DNA of 13,046 nt, from contig JAZRGE010000043.1 of NCBI GenBank assembly GCA_045644025.1, positions 1 to 13,046 of the forward strand, written 5' to 3'. Shown here piece by piece: positions 5,667 through 13,046 of the stretch. The DNA is from JAZRGE01 sp045644025. GTDB taxonomy: Bacteria; Bacillota; Clostridia; Oscillospirales; Acutalibacteraceae. The notes below the pieces were generated by a model that made no database searches, was not told the origin of the DNA, and worked only from the letters and a program-made list of their open reading frames with translations. The position numbers and the translations under genes were made by a program. Position 1 is the first letter of the stretch, and the number at the start of each line of letters is the position of its first letter.

Positions 5667-7967
5667 TTAGCAGGAGTGGAGTATGGCGGCCATCACGGTT
5701 ATGTCGTCGGCGTGGCCGTCGTCTCGCCGACGCGCCGCCCCGTCGGCAATTTTGTTGGCAAGAGCTGCAGCAGATCCATCGCCCCAACGCTCCAACTCTG
5801 CGCATATCCAATCGGTGCCCTGTGTGGCTGCACCATCCGACATCATAAGCACAATATCTCCATCATCCAGCTGAATGGCGGCGTGATCAAATGAAATATC
5901 GCGCAGAATTCCTGCCGGCAGAGAACGGCTTTCGGCTTTGCCTGTGCGACCCTTTTTTCGCACAAGCGTGGGGGCTGCACCGGCTTTATGCATATCCACT
6001 GTGCCATCAAATAAATCGATAGACGTGATATCTGCGGTGGCCATAGATTCATCGCTGGAGCGGAAGAGCATGGCGCTGTTGCTGATCTTCAGAGAGCAAT
6101 CGGCGCTGAAACCCGAGCCGATCATGCGTGAAAGAAGCCCCGAAAGCAGCGCGCCGTCTACAGCGGCTCTGCCGCCCGAACCCATACCGTCGGATAGCAC
6201 CATATAAAGCCTTCCTTTAGAATCAAAAAAGTGATTGGCCGAATCACCGCACATAGCCGTAGGAGAGCCCTCGGGTATTTGGCATAGCCCCACCTCTGCG
6301 GTAAGCGTAGGTTCTTCGTTCACAGTCAGCAGCAGATAATCATCGCCGCGCACTACCTTTGGCGGAGCAAAGTGGCGGCCGCAAACGTCGCCCAGGGTGG
6401 CCACAATATCGGCTCTGTTAATATTTTCGCTGATCATGGGTATTTTTATCTCAAAACTCAACCTTCCTTGCTTATCTTTCAGGCAGCCGCATTCTGCCAC
6501 GGATATGCCTATATCCTCCAGGGCTTCGGCAGCTTGAGCGGCGGTGGAAGTATCGAAGCAATCCTTGTGAGCAAATTCCGTTGAGAGCTCATAGAGCATA
6601 TCGGATATGCCGCAAAACTGATCGGAGACTATCCCACGTATGCCTTCAAGCCGTTCTTCAGCCTCTATTTTTTTGGAATAATCTGCGTAGTGTGCTTTAA
6701 GAGCATCTGCCACCTGAATAGGTCGCAGACATCCCATTTCGTATTTCTCGTTTAATATATCGGGAGAAAATGAGTGGCTTTTGAAGATAGAGCAGGCGTT
6801 CACCAGCTTGGAGATCGTAACACTTCGCTTAGTCTCCCAGCATTCCAACCGCAGACAGCAGCCCGAGCAAGCATCTTTCTCCACGGCCGATACAGCCTGC
6901 TCAAAGGATGGAGAATTGATCTCCTTAAGCCTGGCCGATACTTCATCAACCGTGTGGGTCACATCATAAATTGCCTGGGCGGCATTGTGAAGTCTGGAGC
7001 GTATGGAGTATTGCATTCCCTCCAGAGTGGGAGTGGATGGTGGAGGTGCAAATATGGAAGAAAGCACCACGCATAATCTCTTGGGCAACAGCAGGAAAAC
7101 AATGCTTCCTGCCGCGGCTTCACCCAAAGCAGGTAAAAGAGATTCAAAATCACCCGAGCCCAGCCAGACCACAGATGTGGAGAGCAACACAGCCACAATG
7201 GCGGCGATTCTCGGAAGCGACCAAAAAAGCCCTGCCATAACGCCTGCCAGCGCAAACGTGATGCTGCCTATTGCTTCGCCGCCCGATAGAAGGTAGACTA
7301 CTGCCGCTGTGGTGCCGGATATCGCACCGCCGCCCGTTTTGCCATAGCGGCCCGCTGCCAAAATAAGGGTGATCGCCAGCAATCTGCCGGGGGAAAGACT
7401 ATAGATGCTAAAGGAATAAAGCCCCATAAGCACTATATTGAGCAGCACCAGCGCACCTGCAGTTTCGGCTTCGTTTGGGCGATGAAGCCGCTGAGGAATC
7501 ACTCCGCCGGATTTGGCAACAAAAAACGCGGTGCAGCCTGCAATTATTCCCTCGGCAAAGATAGGCATAGATTGAACAAACGTGGTTGCTGCCGAAACAG
7601 CGCCCGTGAGAACGGTGACACCAAGGCACATCACCGCCGACCATATCGGTCTGCCGCTTTTGGGTTCGTATTTATAAAGCAGGTATCTTATAGAAATGAT
7701 TGCAAAAAGAGCGGCTATATGGCGAAAGAGCATCCCCGAAGGGAAGGAGAGGCACCCAATAGCAGCCCCTATGGTGGCAGATATGTAGTAGGTGGAATCG
7801 ACTCCTGCGGCAACAGCTATTCCGAACGGATGCATTTGCCCGATGATCTCGGCCCTCGTGGCCAGATATCCGCAAACGGCCGCAGTTATCTGCAGGCAAA
7901 AGCTTCGCACGGCGGCGCTTTCCGCTATAGCGGAAAGACTTAATTGCTTGTCCCTTATCCTGTTCAT
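5667..7967 (-). CDS. spoIIE: Stage II sporulation protein E (PP2C-type Ser phosphatase)
   Basis: Membrane phosphatase that in Bacillus dephosphorylates SpoIIAA at the asymmetric septum, releasing sigma-F in the forespore. Numbering from MNRIRDKQ, 766 residues (Bacillus protein about 827). Residues about 20-305 are a multi-spanning membrane region of roughly ten segments. A linker region of about 305-560 follows, with a cysteine cluster CSGCCLRLECW (367-377) of a kind often seen in SpoIIE. The PP2C domain occupies about 560-766: GDS (574-576), SDGMGSG with Asp593, SDGAA with Asp711 and HADDITV with Asp754/755 are the metal-binding positions. Two in-frame ATGs exist, at 7973 and 7967; I chose 7967 because AGGGAG (7975-7980) is 7 bases from it and only 1 from the other. 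The gene is monocistronic: its own promoter lies upstream and a terminator directly after the stop. Presence implies an endospore-forming lineage. Confidence 0.95.
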   Translation of the reverse strand: MNRIRDKQLSLSAIAESAAVRSFCLQITAAVCGYLATRAEIIGQMHPFGIAVAAGVDSTYYISATIGAAIGCLSFPSGMLFRHIAALFAIISIRYLLYKYEPKSGRPIWSAVMCLGVTVLTGAVSAATTFVQSMPIFAEGIIAGCTAFFVAKSGGVIPQRLHRPNEAETAGALVLLNIVLMGLYSFSIYSLSPGRLLAITLILAAGRYGKTGGGAISGTTAAVVYLLSGGEAIGSITFALAGVMAGLFWSLPRIAAIVAVLLSTSVVWLGSGDFESLLPALGEAAAGSIVFLLLPKRLCVVLSSIFAPPPSTPTLEGMQYSIRSRLHNAAQAIYDVTHTVDEVSARLKEINSPSFEQAVSAVEKDACSGCCLRLECWETKRSVTISKLVNACSIFKSHSFSPDILNEKYEMGCLRPIQVADALKAHYADYSKKIEAEERLEGIRGIVSDQFCGISDMLYELSTEFAHKDCFDTSTAAQAAEALEDIGISVAECGCLKDKQGRLSFEIKIPMISENINRADIVATLGDVCGRHFAPPKVVRGDDYLLLTVNEEPTLTAEVGLCQIPEGSPTAMCGDSANHFFDSKGRLYMVLSDGMGSGGRAAVDGALLSGLLSRMIGSGFSADCSLKISNSAMLFRSSDESMATADITSIDLFDGTVDMHKAGAAPTLVRKKGRTGKAESRSLPAGILRDISFDHAAIQLDDGDIVLMMSDGAATQGTDWICAELERWGDGSAAALANKIADGAARRRDDGHADDITVMAAILHSC
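7918..7937. repeat. 20-base perfect palindrome inside the start of spoIIE
   Basis: The sequence CTTTCCGCTATAGCGGAAAG is its own reverse complement. It begins about 30 bases after the spoIIE start codon. In mRNA it would form an 8-bp hairpin with a UAUA loop close to the ribosome-loading zone. Chance is possible; no second copy was noticed. Confidence 0.6.
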
Positions 7968-7999
7968 AAACATACTCCCTTTATGCTTTATTCAATATA

Positions 8000-8032
8000 A
8001 TTATAGATTTTTTGGGAAGAAGATTATGTCAA
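8000..8032 (-). promoter_or_regulatory. spoIIE promoter with 21-base spacer, possible Spo0A-dependent
   Basis: Minus-strand TTGACA (8027-8032) and TATAAT (8000-8005) are both perfect consensus hexamers but are separated by 21 bases (8006-8026) rather than 17. Bacillus spoIIE and spoIIG promoters share this wide spacing and need phosphorylated Spo0A. On the plus strand TGTCAAA at 8027-8033 differs by one base from the 0A box TGTCGAA and overlaps the -35, as expected for Spo0A activation. The predicted transcript starts near 7992, leaving a leader of about 25 bases. Confidence 0.75.
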
Positions 8033-8055
8033 AATAAGATGTTGCAAAAAGGGAT

Positions 8056-8085
8056 AAAAAAACGACCTGCCGAAAAGCAGGTCGT
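8056..8085 (-). terminator. Intrinsic terminator of the rnf operon
   Basis: ACGACCTGC (8062-8070) pairs with GCAGGTCGT (8077-8085) around a 6-base loop. The run of A at 8056-8062 becomes the U-tract on the minus-strand transcript. It lies 9 bases past the rnfB stop codon and separates the rnf operon from the spoIIE promoter. Confidence 0.92.
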
Positions 8086-8093
8086 AAACTGAA

Positions 8094-8885
8094 TTAAACT
8101 TTTATTATTTGGATCACACCTGTGGGGCAGGCTTTGGCGCATTTGCCGCAACCAAGGCATTTGCCTTCGTCTATCTTAGGCAGGTTGTTCACCATTTCAA
8201 TAGCATTAAAGTTGCATTCCTTCACGCATTTAGTGCAAGCTATGCAGCCGTGGCTGCAAACCGAAGCAACCGCCTTGCCCTTATCCTTATTGGAACATCC
8301 CACGGCGGCAATTCTCTTCTTGGTGGGGGAGATAACCGAAATAATACCCTTAGGGCAGGCTGCCGCGCACTTTCCGCAGCCGCTGCATTTGTCGATATTT
8401 ATGGATGCAACACCGTCTTTAATATCAATGGCACCATAGGCGCACACGGCAGCACAATCGCCGTAGCCCAAGCAGGAAAAACTGCACTTTTCTGTGCCGC
8501 CGTAGAACATATTTGCACCGGCACAGCTGGGCACGCCTTTATATTCCAGATCGGAATCCTTATCGCAACCGCCGCAGCCCACGAAGGCAAACTTTCTTTG
8601 GCTATCCACTTCAACACCCAATATTTCCGAAAGCTTTGCCGCTGTGGCGGCGCCGCCCGGGGTGCAAAGCCCCGGTTGGGCTTCGCCGTTGGCAATAGCT
8701 TCGGCATATGCAGAGCAGCCGCTGAAGCCGCAGGCGCCGCAGTTGGCACCGGGGAGTGCGGCGGCTATTTCTTCGGCCTTTTCATTCTTAGGTACAGCCA
8801 TTATCACCGATGCAATGGCAAGGCCAACACCTGCCACGGCACCAACAATAGTAACAATACCAACAGCAATTAAGATATCTGTCAT
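8094..8885 (-). CDS. rnfB: Rnf complex subunit RnfB (multi-cluster ferredoxin)
   Basis: Peripheral electron-entry subunit that takes electrons from reduced ferredoxin. 263 residues. An N-terminal membrane anchor (3-30) is followed by the RnfB Fe-S domain CGACGFSGC with Cys49, 52, 57 and 74. Ferredoxin-type motifs come next: CSFSCLGYGDCAAVC (134-148), CSGCGKCAAACP (167-178), CIACTKCVKEC (214-224) and CLGCGKCAKACP (243-254), with further cysteines at 104, 107, 121, 197 and 210. Together this suggests five or six [4Fe-4S] clusters, as in the long clostridial/acetogen RnfB rather than the shorter proteobacterial form. A strong Shine-Dalgarno AAGGAGG lies 8 bases before ATG and abuts the rnfA stop codon. 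It is the last gene of the operon, with a terminator directly after. Confidence 0.97.
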   Translation of the reverse strand: MTDILIAVGIVTIVGAVAGVGLAIASVIMAVPKNEKAEEIAAALPGANCGACGFSGCSAYAEAIANGEAQPGLCTPGGAATAAKLSEILGVEVDSQRKFAFVGCGGCDKDSDLEYKGVPSCAGANMFYGGTEKCSFSCLGYGDCAAVCAYGAIDIKDGVASINIDKCSGCGKCAAACPKGIISVISPTKKRIAAVGCSNKDKGKAVASVCSHGCIACTKCVKECNFNAIEMVNNLPKIDEGKCLGCGKCAKACPTGVIQIIKV

Positions 8886-8899
8886 AAAGCCTAACCTCC

Positions 8900-9478
8900 T
8901 TATTGGCCTATGCCCGCAAAGCCCAGGAACGCCAGGGAAACAAGGGCGGCGGCAATAAGTGTGATGGGAAGGCCTTGCAGGAATTTGGGAATATTACACC
9001 TTTCCAACTTGGAACGTACACCTGCAAATAACACCATAGCCACCATAAAACCAAGGCCTGCGCCCATAGCATTAAAAATAGCTTCTATGAAGGTGTATTC
9101 TTTGGTGAAGTGCAGAATAGTGATACCCAGAACGGCGCAGTTGGTGGTGATAAGTGGCAGGTAGATGCCCAATGCCGAATAGATAGGCGGAGCAAATTTT
9201 TTAAGTGCTATCTCTACAAGCTGAACCAATGCTGCAATAATGAGAATGAATACGATCGTTTGCAGGTAGTCCAACCCGAAGGGGAGAAGCAGATATGCGT
9301 AAATAGGATAGGTGACTACCGTGGCCAGCAGCATAACGAATATAACTGCAATACTCATGCTGACGGCTGTGTTGGTCTTTTTGGAGACACCAAGGAATGG
9401 GCAGATGCCAAGAAATTTGGCAAGCACCATATTTTCGGTGAGTATGCCTGCAAGCAGGATAAGAAGAAGCTTACTCAT
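8900..9478 (-). CDS. rnfA: Rnf complex membrane subunit RnfA
   Basis: 192-residue integral membrane protein with six predicted helices (about 4-24, 38-60, 70-92, 103-122, 132-153, 170-190). It is homologous to RnfE and to NqrE/NqrD. Conserved cysteines Cys26 in LGICPFLG and Cys114 in TTNCAVLG correspond to the ligands of the [2Fe-2S] cluster shared between RnfA and RnfE in the middle of the membrane. ATG 9476-9478 overlaps the rnfE stop in ATGA, so translation is probably coupled. The stop TAA (8900-8902) is adjacent to the rnfB ribosome-binding site. Length and sequence are typical. Confidence 0.97.
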   Translation of the reverse strand: MSKLLLILLAGILTENMVLAKFLGICPFLGVSKKTNTAVSMSIAVIFVMLLATVVTYPIYAYLLLPFGLDYLQTIVFILIIAALVQLVEIALKKFAPPIYSALGIYLPLITTNCAVLGITILHFTKEYTFIEAIFNAMGAGLGFMVAMVLFAGVRSKLERCNIPKFLQGLPITLIAAALVSLAFLGFAGIGQ

Positions 9479-10167
9479 TCTGCAGCCACCTCCTCTGCCT
9501 TAGCGCCGCTGCAGCCTTTGCAACCATCGCAGTTGCCACAACCAAGCTTTGTCACCGGTTTGCGCTGCATTTTGGCGGCAAGAACGTTGCTGAGAGCGAT
9601 AAGCATACCAAATGCAAAGAATCCGCCCGGGGGCAGTATCATTATAAGCATAGGTGTAAATCCTGCTCCGAAAAGCTGAATTCCGAAGATAGAGCCTGCA
9701 CCCAGAAGTTCGCGCACAATGCTCATTGCCAGAAGCGCGGCTGTGAATCCTACACCCATTCCCAGGCCGTCCACCATAGAGGGCAGCACGCTGTTCTTGC
9801 TGGCAAACATTTCGGCTCTGGCTAAAATAATACAGTTTACAACTATAAGGGGAAGATATATTCCCAGACTCTCATCAATAGCGGGCAGAAATGCCTTGAG
9901 AAGCAACTGCACGATCGTGACAAAAGTGGCTATTATTGTGATAAAAGCCGGGATACGAACCTTATCGGGAATAAATTTGCGAAGCAGAGAAATGGCGGCG
10001 TTGGAACAAATAAGCACAAAGGTGGCCGCGGCACCCATGCCGATAGCGTTGGTGGCCGATGTGCTTACGGCCAGAGTGGGGCAGGTGCCGAGCACAAGCC
10101 TGAGCACGGGATTTTCGTCGATTATTCCCTTAAAGAAGATGCCCGAAAGATTGTTCTTGTTTTTCAT
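9475..10167 (-). CDS. rnfE: Rnf complex membrane subunit RnfE with cysteine-rich tail
   Basis: 230 residues from MKNKNNLSG; six predicted membrane helices. Cys29 in LGTCPTLAV and Cys112 in VNCIILARAE are the expected ligands for the intramembrane [2Fe-2S] cluster shared with RnfA. The start at 10165-10167 overlaps the rnfG stop by one base (TAATG). An upstream frame extension exists but would lie inside rnfG. The end is unusual: after the last helix the chain continues with LGCGNCDGCKGCSGAK, four cysteines at 210, 213, 216 and 219 spaced C-x2-C-x2-C-x2-C, followed by a short acidic end. Shorter RnfE proteins lack such a tail. It could bind a metal or Fe-S cluster, or simply be lineage-specific. 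Confidence 0.95.
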   Translation of the reverse strand: MKNKNNLSGIFFKGIIDENPVLRLVLGTCPTLAVSTSATNAIGMGAAATFVLICSNAAISLLRKFIPDKVRIPAFITIIATFVTIVQLLLKAFLPAIDESLGIYLPLIVVNCIILARAEMFASKNSVLPSMVDGLGMGVGFTAALLAMSIVRELLGAGSIFGIQLFGAGFTPMLIMILPPGGFFAFGMLIALSNVLAAKMQRKPVTKLGCGNCDGCKGCSGAKAEEVAAE

Positions 10168-10715
10168 TAGTTGGAGGCACCCCCTATAATTTGCTTTGCG
10201 CAATTGAGCGCAGTGTTCACAGCATCGGCCACAGCACGGGAAGTGATAGTGGCGCCTGTGATAGCCTGTATCTGATTGTCTGCGGGGGAGTTCTTAACAA
10301 CGCTGATATTCTCGGCCTTGCCCTGGAATTGGCCGTAAAAGGATTCTTCGGCGGCCTTTTGGCCCAGGCCAACGGTTTCGTTGGAAACGTCAATTATTTC
10401 CACAGCCTTCACCGTAAGGTCGGGATTCACGCCGACCATAACGGTGATCTCTCCGTTGTAGCCCTTGGCCTTCACGTTCATGATAAGGCCTTTTTCTTCG
10501 GCCAGGAAGTAGTCGCATCCCACGTCCACTGTGCCGGGGGTAAATTCCTTGCATTGGAAAATGCGGCTCATAGCCTCTTCTTCCTTAGCTTTTTGAAGTT
10601 GAGCAATCCTTTCGGCGGTGAGCATATTCGTTAGTGATAGCACGAGCGATACCGCAAGGCAGATTATTATAAGCGGGATAGCGGGCTTTGCAATGCTTTT
10701 TATGGATAATTTCAT
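10167..10715 (-). CDS. rnfG: Rnf complex flavoprotein subunit RnfG
   Basis: 182 residues from MKLSIKS. One N-terminal membrane helix (about 10-30) is followed by an extracytoplasmic FMN-binding domain. The flavinylation motif is TGATITS (153-159), with Thr156 the predicted site of covalent FMN, normally attached by the transferase ApbE (no apbE in this window). The position before the motif that often holds Asp is Gln150. ETVGLGQKAAEESFYGQF (113-130) is the family's conserved block. The start at 10713-10715 overlaps the rnfD stop in ATGA and is preceded 7 bases away by GGAGGG (10723-10728). A longer frame beginning five codons earlier would include the Shine-Dalgarno itself and is unlikely. 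Confidence 0.95.
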   Translation of the reverse strand: MKLSIKSIAKPAIPLIIICLAVSLVLSLTNMLTAERIAQLQKAKEEEAMSRIFQCKEFTPGTVDVGCDYFLAEEKGLIMNVKAKGYNGEITVMVGVNPDLTVKAVEIIDVSNETVGLGQKAAEESFYGQFQGKAENISVVKNSPADNQIQAITGATITSRAVADAVNTALNCAKQIIGGASN

Positions 10716-11641
10716 TTTGCAGCCCTCCATCCGAAAGGTTTGTTGATGGTGAGATTATCGATGTGCGGAACAAGTATGTTCATAACAAGTATGGCAAAAG
10801 AGGCGCCTTCGGGAAGATTGCCGAACTGCCTGATGATAATGGTAAATATGCCGCAACCGATGCCGAAAATCACCTTGCCTAATCGAGTCATGGGGCTTGT
10901 GACGTAATCGGTGGCCATAAAAACAGCACCAATCACCACACCGCCTGCCATAAGCCACACCAACGGATCGTGCCCGAAGATAAGTGCGCCTATAGCAACA
11001 GTGCCCAAGAAGGAAACGGGGATAATAGGGCTTATCACTTTTCTTGCAACAAGGTATAACCCGCCGCAAAGCAACAACATAATGCAGGTCTCGCCGATGC
11101 AGCCTCCTCTAAGGCCCATAAACATATCCCAGTAGGAGGGAATCACAGCTCCTTCCGCTAACGGAGTAGCCGAAGTTACAGCATCGGGCACGCTGTTCAT
11201 CCAAACACAGGGATCTACCCATGTTGTCATCAGAGTGGGGAAGGAAATCACAAGGATAATTCTTGCAGCAATGGCAGGGTTCACAAAATTCTGGCCCAAG
11301 CCGCCGAAGAATTGCTTTACCACTATTATGGCAATAGCGCTGCCTAAAGCGCCCACCCAAAGGGGAATTGCAGGGGGAAGATTGAGAGCCAGCAAAATGC
11401 CTGTAACAACTGCGCTTAAATCCAGCACGGTCTGATCTTTTTTAGCCAGCAGGCAATAGAGATATTCGGAAATAACGGCTGCGGCGGCACAAACGCCCAC
11501 AACCAGCAGCGTGTACCAACCGAAAAGGATCACACCGCCTGCCACGGCGGGCAGCAGTGCAATTATAACGTCCAGCATTATTCCTCGGGTGGTATCACCG
11601 CCAACAATGTGGGGGGAGGAACTAACAGAAAGTTTTCCCAT
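10712..11641 (-). CDS. rnfD: Rnf complex membrane flavoprotein subunit RnfD
   Basis: 309 residues from MGKLSVSSSPHI. Multi-spanning membrane subunit, homologous to NqrB, carrying covalent FMN and thought to take part in ion translocation. The flavinylation motif is DAVTSAT (153-159) followed by PLAEG, with Thr159 the likely FMN site. GGLGQNFVNPAIAAR (113-127) and FMATDYVTSP (241-250) are conserved blocks of the family. A GTG codon three positions upstream (11648-11650) is in frame, but AGGA (11652-11655) lies only 1 base from it and 10 from the ATG, and other RnfD proteins begin close to SSSPH. AGGA overlaps the rnfC stop codon TAG, and the ATG is 12 bases past that stop. Confidence 0.95.
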   Translation of the reverse strand: MGKLSVSSSPHIVGGDTTRGIMLDVIIALLPAVAGGVILFGWYTLLVVGVCAAAAVISEYLYCLLAKKDQTVLDLSAVVTGILLALNLPPAIPLWVGALGSAIAIIVVKQFFGGLGQNFVNPAIAARIILVISFPTLMTTWVDPCVWMNSVPDAVTSATPLAEGAVIPSYWDMFMGLRGGCIGETCIMLLLCGGLYLVARKVISPIIPVSFLGTVAIGALIFGHDPLVWLMAGGVVIGAVFMATDYVTSPMTRLGKVIFGIGCGIFTIIIRQFGNLPEGASFAILVMNILVPHIDNLTINKPFGWRAAK

Positions 11642-11653
11642 TGGTATCACATC

Positions 11654-12994
11654 CTATCTTTTAGAATTGCGCAGGGCGGCCTTGGTGAGCCTCATCACCT
11701 GAGTGAGCGGCCTGCGGGCAGGGCATCCAAATGCGCAACTTCCGCATTCTATGCAGTATGCCACACCGTATTTTTCGGCCATAGCCAAGTCGTTGGCGTT
11801 GTAAGCCGATTCAATAAATGCAGGCATAATGTTCATTGGGCAGGTTCTTATGCATCGGCCGCAGCTTATGCAGGCTGTGGGTTTTTGCATAGCGGCATCG
11901 GCCGCATTAAAGGCAAGAATTGCATTGTTCTGCTTAAGCACGGGTGCGCTTGTATCAGCCACGCAAATGCCCATCATAGGGCCGCCGTAGAGAATTTTGC
12001 CGGGTTCAGCCTTAAACCCGCCGCAGTAATCTATCACGTCGTTAATAGGAGTGCCTATCACCACGCTCAGATTCTTCGGGCTTGATATAACCGAGCCATC
12101 CACGGTGATGCGTTTCCTTATAAGCGGCATACCTGTGGAAATGAACCGATAAAGCACGGCAACGGATGTGACGTTCATCACAATGCATCCAACATCGGCA
12201 GGCAATTTCCCGAGAGGAAGCTTGCGGCCCGTGGCGGTGTAGATAAGCACCTTTTCTGCACCCTGGGGATAGCGGGATTTAAGCTTCATCACTTTCACGG
12301 TGTCGTCTATATCTTTGCTGTCGGTGGCGATCTTCAGCATCTCTTCAATAGCTTTTGGCTTGTTGTCTTCAACGCCGATAATCACGTTATCTATATTCAA
12401 GATCTTTTTTATAAGATAGAGTCCGTTCAAAATATCATCGGTGGATTCGATGCATTCGCGATAATCGGAAGTGATGTAGGGCTCGCATTCGGCGGCGTTT
12501 ATAATAAGGGTGTTTATCTTAGTCTCACTCTTGGGGGAAAGCTTGATGTGAGCGGGAAATCCTGCACCGCCAAGGCCAACCAGACCGCAATCACGGGCGG
12601 CGGACACTAAATCTTCGGGAGTTTCCACCTTTCGGGGCTTAACAGATTCGTGTATTTCGTCCTTACCGTCTGATTGAATCACAACGCATTTGCAACTTTG
12701 GCCGTTGGTGAGCTTGTAGGGTATGATTTCGGAAACAACACCTGAAACGCCCGAGTGAATAGGGGCGCTTACGGGCTTATCGCTATTGCCGATGATCTGG
12801 CCAACCTTCACGATATCGCCCACAGCCACAACGGGCTCACACGGAGCGCCAATATGCTGCTGCATAGGCAAAAATATTTTATTGGGGGAGGGCATTTTTT
12901 CTGTAGAAAGTTCTGCAGTGTTCTTGAAATGGGGGGTGTGAGCGCCGCCTGCAAGGTTGGCTGCAGGGCGTACCCACTGATTAGAATAATCCAT
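11654..12994 (-). CDS. rnfC: Rnf complex NADH-interacting subunit RnfC
   Basis: First gene of the operon, 446 residues. Peripheral cytoplasmic subunit that passes electrons to NAD+. The N-terminal RnfC region contains a biotinyl-like fold with APIHSGVSGVV (77-87). GLGGAGFPAHIKL (140-152) and NAAECEPYI (166-174) are the Nuo51-like nucleotide/flavin-binding motifs. YGGPMMG (336-342) is family-conserved. Two [4Fe-4S] motifs lie near the C-terminus: CISCGRCIRTCP (Cys375, 378, 381, 385) and CIECGSCAFGCP (Cys414, 417, 420, 424). The protein lacks the long Ala/Lys-rich C-terminal extension found in proteobacterial RnfC. Shine-Dalgarno GGAAGG lies about 7 bases before the ATG. Confidence 0.97.
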   Translation of the reverse strand: MDYSNQWVRPAANLAGGAHTPHFKNTAELSTEKMPSPNKIFLPMQQHIGAPCEPVVAVGDIVKVGQIIGNSDKPVSAPIHSGVSGVVSEIIPYKLTNGQSCKCVVIQSDGKDEIHESVKPRKVETPEDLVSAARDCGLVGLGGAGFPAHIKLSPKSETKINTLIINAAECEPYITSDYRECIESTDDILNGLYLIKKILNIDNVIIGVEDNKPKAIEEMLKIATDSKDIDDTVKVMKLKSRYPQGAEKVLIYTATGRKLPLGKLPADVGCIVMNVTSVAVLYRFISTGMPLIRKRITVDGSVISSPKNLSVVIGTPINDVIDYCGGFKAEPGKILYGGPMMGICVADTSAPVLKQNNAILAFNAADAAMQKPTACISCGRCIRTCPMNIMPAFIESAYNANDLAMAEKYGVAYCIECGSCAFGCPARRPLTQVMRLTKAALRNSKR

Positions 12995-13035
12995 TCCGCA
13001 CCTTCCTTTCCTCTTAGTAAATATAATATATATGC

Positions 13036-13041
13036 ATTATA
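13036..13041 (-). promoter_or_regulatory. Possible -10 box of the rnf operon
   Basis: A perfect TATAAT on the minus strand lies about 40 bases upstream of the rnfC start in a very AT-rich stretch. The matching -35 would fall beyond the window edge, so this is only a candidate. Several overlapping TATATT-like words nearby could serve equally well. Confidence 0.4.
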
Positions 13042-13046
13042 CTATA

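Noticed and set aside
8109..8873. 254-codon plus-strand frame opposite rnfB
   Set aside because: Low-complexity Ala/Gly/His-rich translation mirrored from the cysteine and glycine codons of rnfB; no family features.
9110..9679. 189-codon plus-strand frame across the rnfA/rnfE junction
   Set aside because: Antisense to two confident membrane genes; the translation is composition noise.
1..13046. CRISPR array, tRNA or rRNA gene, insertion sequence, phage or toxin-antitoxin genes
   Set aside because: Read on both strands; no spaced direct repeats, cloverleaf-like sequences, transposase motifs or terminal inverted repeats were seen.

Overview
The window looks like chromosomal DNA of an anaerobic, probably endospore-forming member of the Clostridia. 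The evidence is a complete six-gene rnf operon in the clostridial order C-D-G-E-A-B, a spoIIE gene, strong Firmicutes-type Shine-Dalgarno sequences, intrinsic terminators with T-runs, and a moderate base composition. I see no rRNA, tRNA, CRISPR array, insertion sequence or phage gene. The layout is compact, with no gene-free stretch longer than about 125 bases.

Left part, plus strand (1-2107): the 3' nearly complete part of asnA (ammonia-dependent asparagine synthetase, start cut off by the window edge) ends in a strong terminator. It is followed immediately by a secreted protein with two bacterial SH3 domains and a C39-like papain-fold peptidase domain. A bidirectional terminator separates this from the convergent genes on the other strand.

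Middle, minus strand (2114-5622): a three-gene operon read right to left, made of a short YtrA-type GntR repressor, an ABC ATPase and a large ABC-2-like permease with a C-terminal soluble domain. It has a near-consensus promoter (TTGACA, 17 bases, TATATT). A 27-base imperfect palindrome lies just downstream of the -10 and is the likely autoregulatory operator.

spoIIE (5667-7967, minus) encodes the membrane-anchored PP2C-type phosphatase of forespore sigma-F activation. Its upstream region has TTGACA and TATAAT hexamers separated by exactly 21 bases. That is the abnormal spacing known from Spo0A-activated, sigma-A-dependent sporulation promoters, and a one-mismatch 0A box overlaps the -35.

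Right part, minus strand (8094-12994): rnfCDGEAB encodes the membrane ferredoxin:NAD+ oxidoreductase that pumps Na+ or H+. The genes overlap or nearly touch (ATGA, TAATG junctions), and a terminator follows rnfB. The expected cofactor residues are visible: [4Fe-4S] motifs in RnfC and RnfB, flavinylation threonines in RnfD and RnfG, and paired membrane cysteines in RnfA and RnfE. RnfE also has an extra C-terminal tail with a C-x2-C-x2-C-x2-C motif.

Most of the window is known core biology. The points worth a second look are the spoIIE promoter architecture, the GntR operator, the RnfE cysteine tail, the terminator touching the ribosome-binding site of the SH3/C39 gene, and the ABC permease with its large unassigned domain. 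I did not find a convincing new multi-gene system.
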